DNA of 24,384 nt, taken from CAZTDP01 sp964612565 (GTDB taxonomy: Bacteria; Patescibacteriota; WWE3; UBA101185; UBA10185). Below are positions 23,777 through 24,384 of this stretch, piece after piece. Both the position numbers and the translations under genes were made by a program. Location: the NCBI GenBank assembly GCA_964612565.1, contig CAZTDP010000010.1, positions 1 through 24,384 on the forward strand. The letters run 5' to 3'. The notes under the pieces were generated by a model. It saw only the letters and a list, made by a program, of their open reading frames with translations, had not been told where the DNA came from and did not search any database. Numbering within the stretch: the stretch's first letter is position 1; every line of letters starts with the position of its first letter.

Positions 23777-24371
23777 CTGTTTCTACCTCTGGCATTAACC
23801 GAGCTCTAAGCGTAGATTTATCTGCATTAAATCGATAAAGCTCAAGGTACTTCCTGTATTGTTCTTTGTCTTCTAGTACTTTACGCCAAAAATCTACCTT
23901 GTCCTTAACCTTCTTGAATTCTTTTGATTTTTCAAAATAGTTAGAAGCTTGTATTAGATTCTGAAGAGGCATATAAAGCTCTATTGAATTACTTGATACA
24001 TGAAATCCATCTATTTCGTTAACACTTTCTAGTCCTTCTGAATAGAATAATTGTTCAAGATATTTAAAAAAGGCACTTTCGTGTTTATCGATATATTTAA
24101 ATGCACACCTTCTTATACTCTCGATTTCGTCTGTATTCGTGGGGTCTCCTGACCAATTTTGATACATTACATAAAAGAAATTTTCCTCTGTATATATATC
24201 TTCTTCTCCATATATATATCGACTATTAACTTCGTTAAATACATGGAGCTTAGTTTCGTTTAAGGTATTCTTCTGAGTTTCGCTTAACCAGTCAAGCGAT
24301 CTAGAAATCCTAAAATCAATATCAGAAGAATGGAAAGCTCTGGATACTAGCTTAAAGACTCGAAAAAACAT
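23766..24371 (-). CDS. Unknown protein paired with the zinc-ribbon gene (start near window edge)
   Basis: A 201-residue, mostly helical, acidic protein with no motif I recognise and no membrane segment. It is translationally coupled to the zinc-ribbon gene by an 11-base overlap. The ATG at 24371 is only 13 bases from the window end and no stop precedes it in frame, so the gene may begin further upstream. Confidence 0.5.
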   Translation of the reverse strand: MFFRVFKLVSRAFHSSDIDFRISRSLDWLSETQKNTLNETKLHVFNEVNSRYIYGEEDIYTEENFFYVMYQNWSGDPTNTDEIESIRRCAFKYIDKHESAFFKYLEQLFYSEGLESVNEIDGFHVSSNSIELYMPLQNLIQASNYFEKSKEFKKVKDKVDFWRKVLEDKEQYRKYLELYRFNADKSTLRARLMPEVETDEH

Positions 24372-24384
24372 TGATATTAAATAT

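Noticed and set aside
1..24384. CRISPR array
   Set aside because: No regularly spaced repeats were seen; the only exact longer direct repeat noted is the 17-base pair around the Mrr-like gene.

Overview
The window looks like a compact bacterial chromosome, most likely a Patescibacteria/CPR lineage (inference). The reasons are genes packed with 1-11 base overlaps, convergent genes that share stop-codon bases, many first genes with a -10 box 6-9 bases before the start codon and no leader, a very large multi-domain surface protein, and CCA encoded in the tRNA genes. TGA is used as a stop (ATP-grasp 1, galU, the Mrr-like gene), so this is not a TGA-recoding lineage. LexA, GalU and a Wzx/Wzy pair point to a bacterium rather than an archaeon.

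Left part (1-3455): the end of a tRNA-Val, then a possible peptide-bond module. A C39-like cysteine peptidase and a GNAT acetyltransferase (minus strand) diverge from two overlapping D-Ala-D-Ala-ligase-like ATP-grasp genes (plus strand). Positions 3452-10044 form a cell-envelope glycan block: a GH18-like protein, a membrane-anchored clan-A glycosidase, a Wzx-type flippase, a Wzy/WaaL-type polymerase or ligase, an anchored Ig-domain protein and GalU.

Middle part (10045-18263): a short, GC-richer membrane-protein gene with its own promoter, Shine-Dalgarno and terminator. Next is an unusual tRNA locus in which a complete tRNA-Thr(CGT) lies inside the anticodon loop of a second tRNA-like gene that is also interrupted in its T arm. 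A 1932-residue LamG/propeller/FN3/carboxypeptidase-regulatory surface protein and an ABC-F ATPase follow.

Right part (18220-24384): a probable defence island. A minus-strand operon encodes a DUF2188-like small protein, a four-TM protein resembling S-4TM pore-forming effectors, a cGAS/DncV-like nucleotidyltransferase (CD-NTase) and a membrane-anchored Mrr-like nuclease. This is a CBASS-like arrangement. It is divergent from a LexA-type repressor, with an inverted repeat on the lexA -10 box. Two uncharacterised genes follow, one with several zinc ribbons and an excisionase-like HTH. Near the Mrr gene are a Nudix remnant, a 17-base direct repeat flanking the nuclease gene, and nested inverted repeats.
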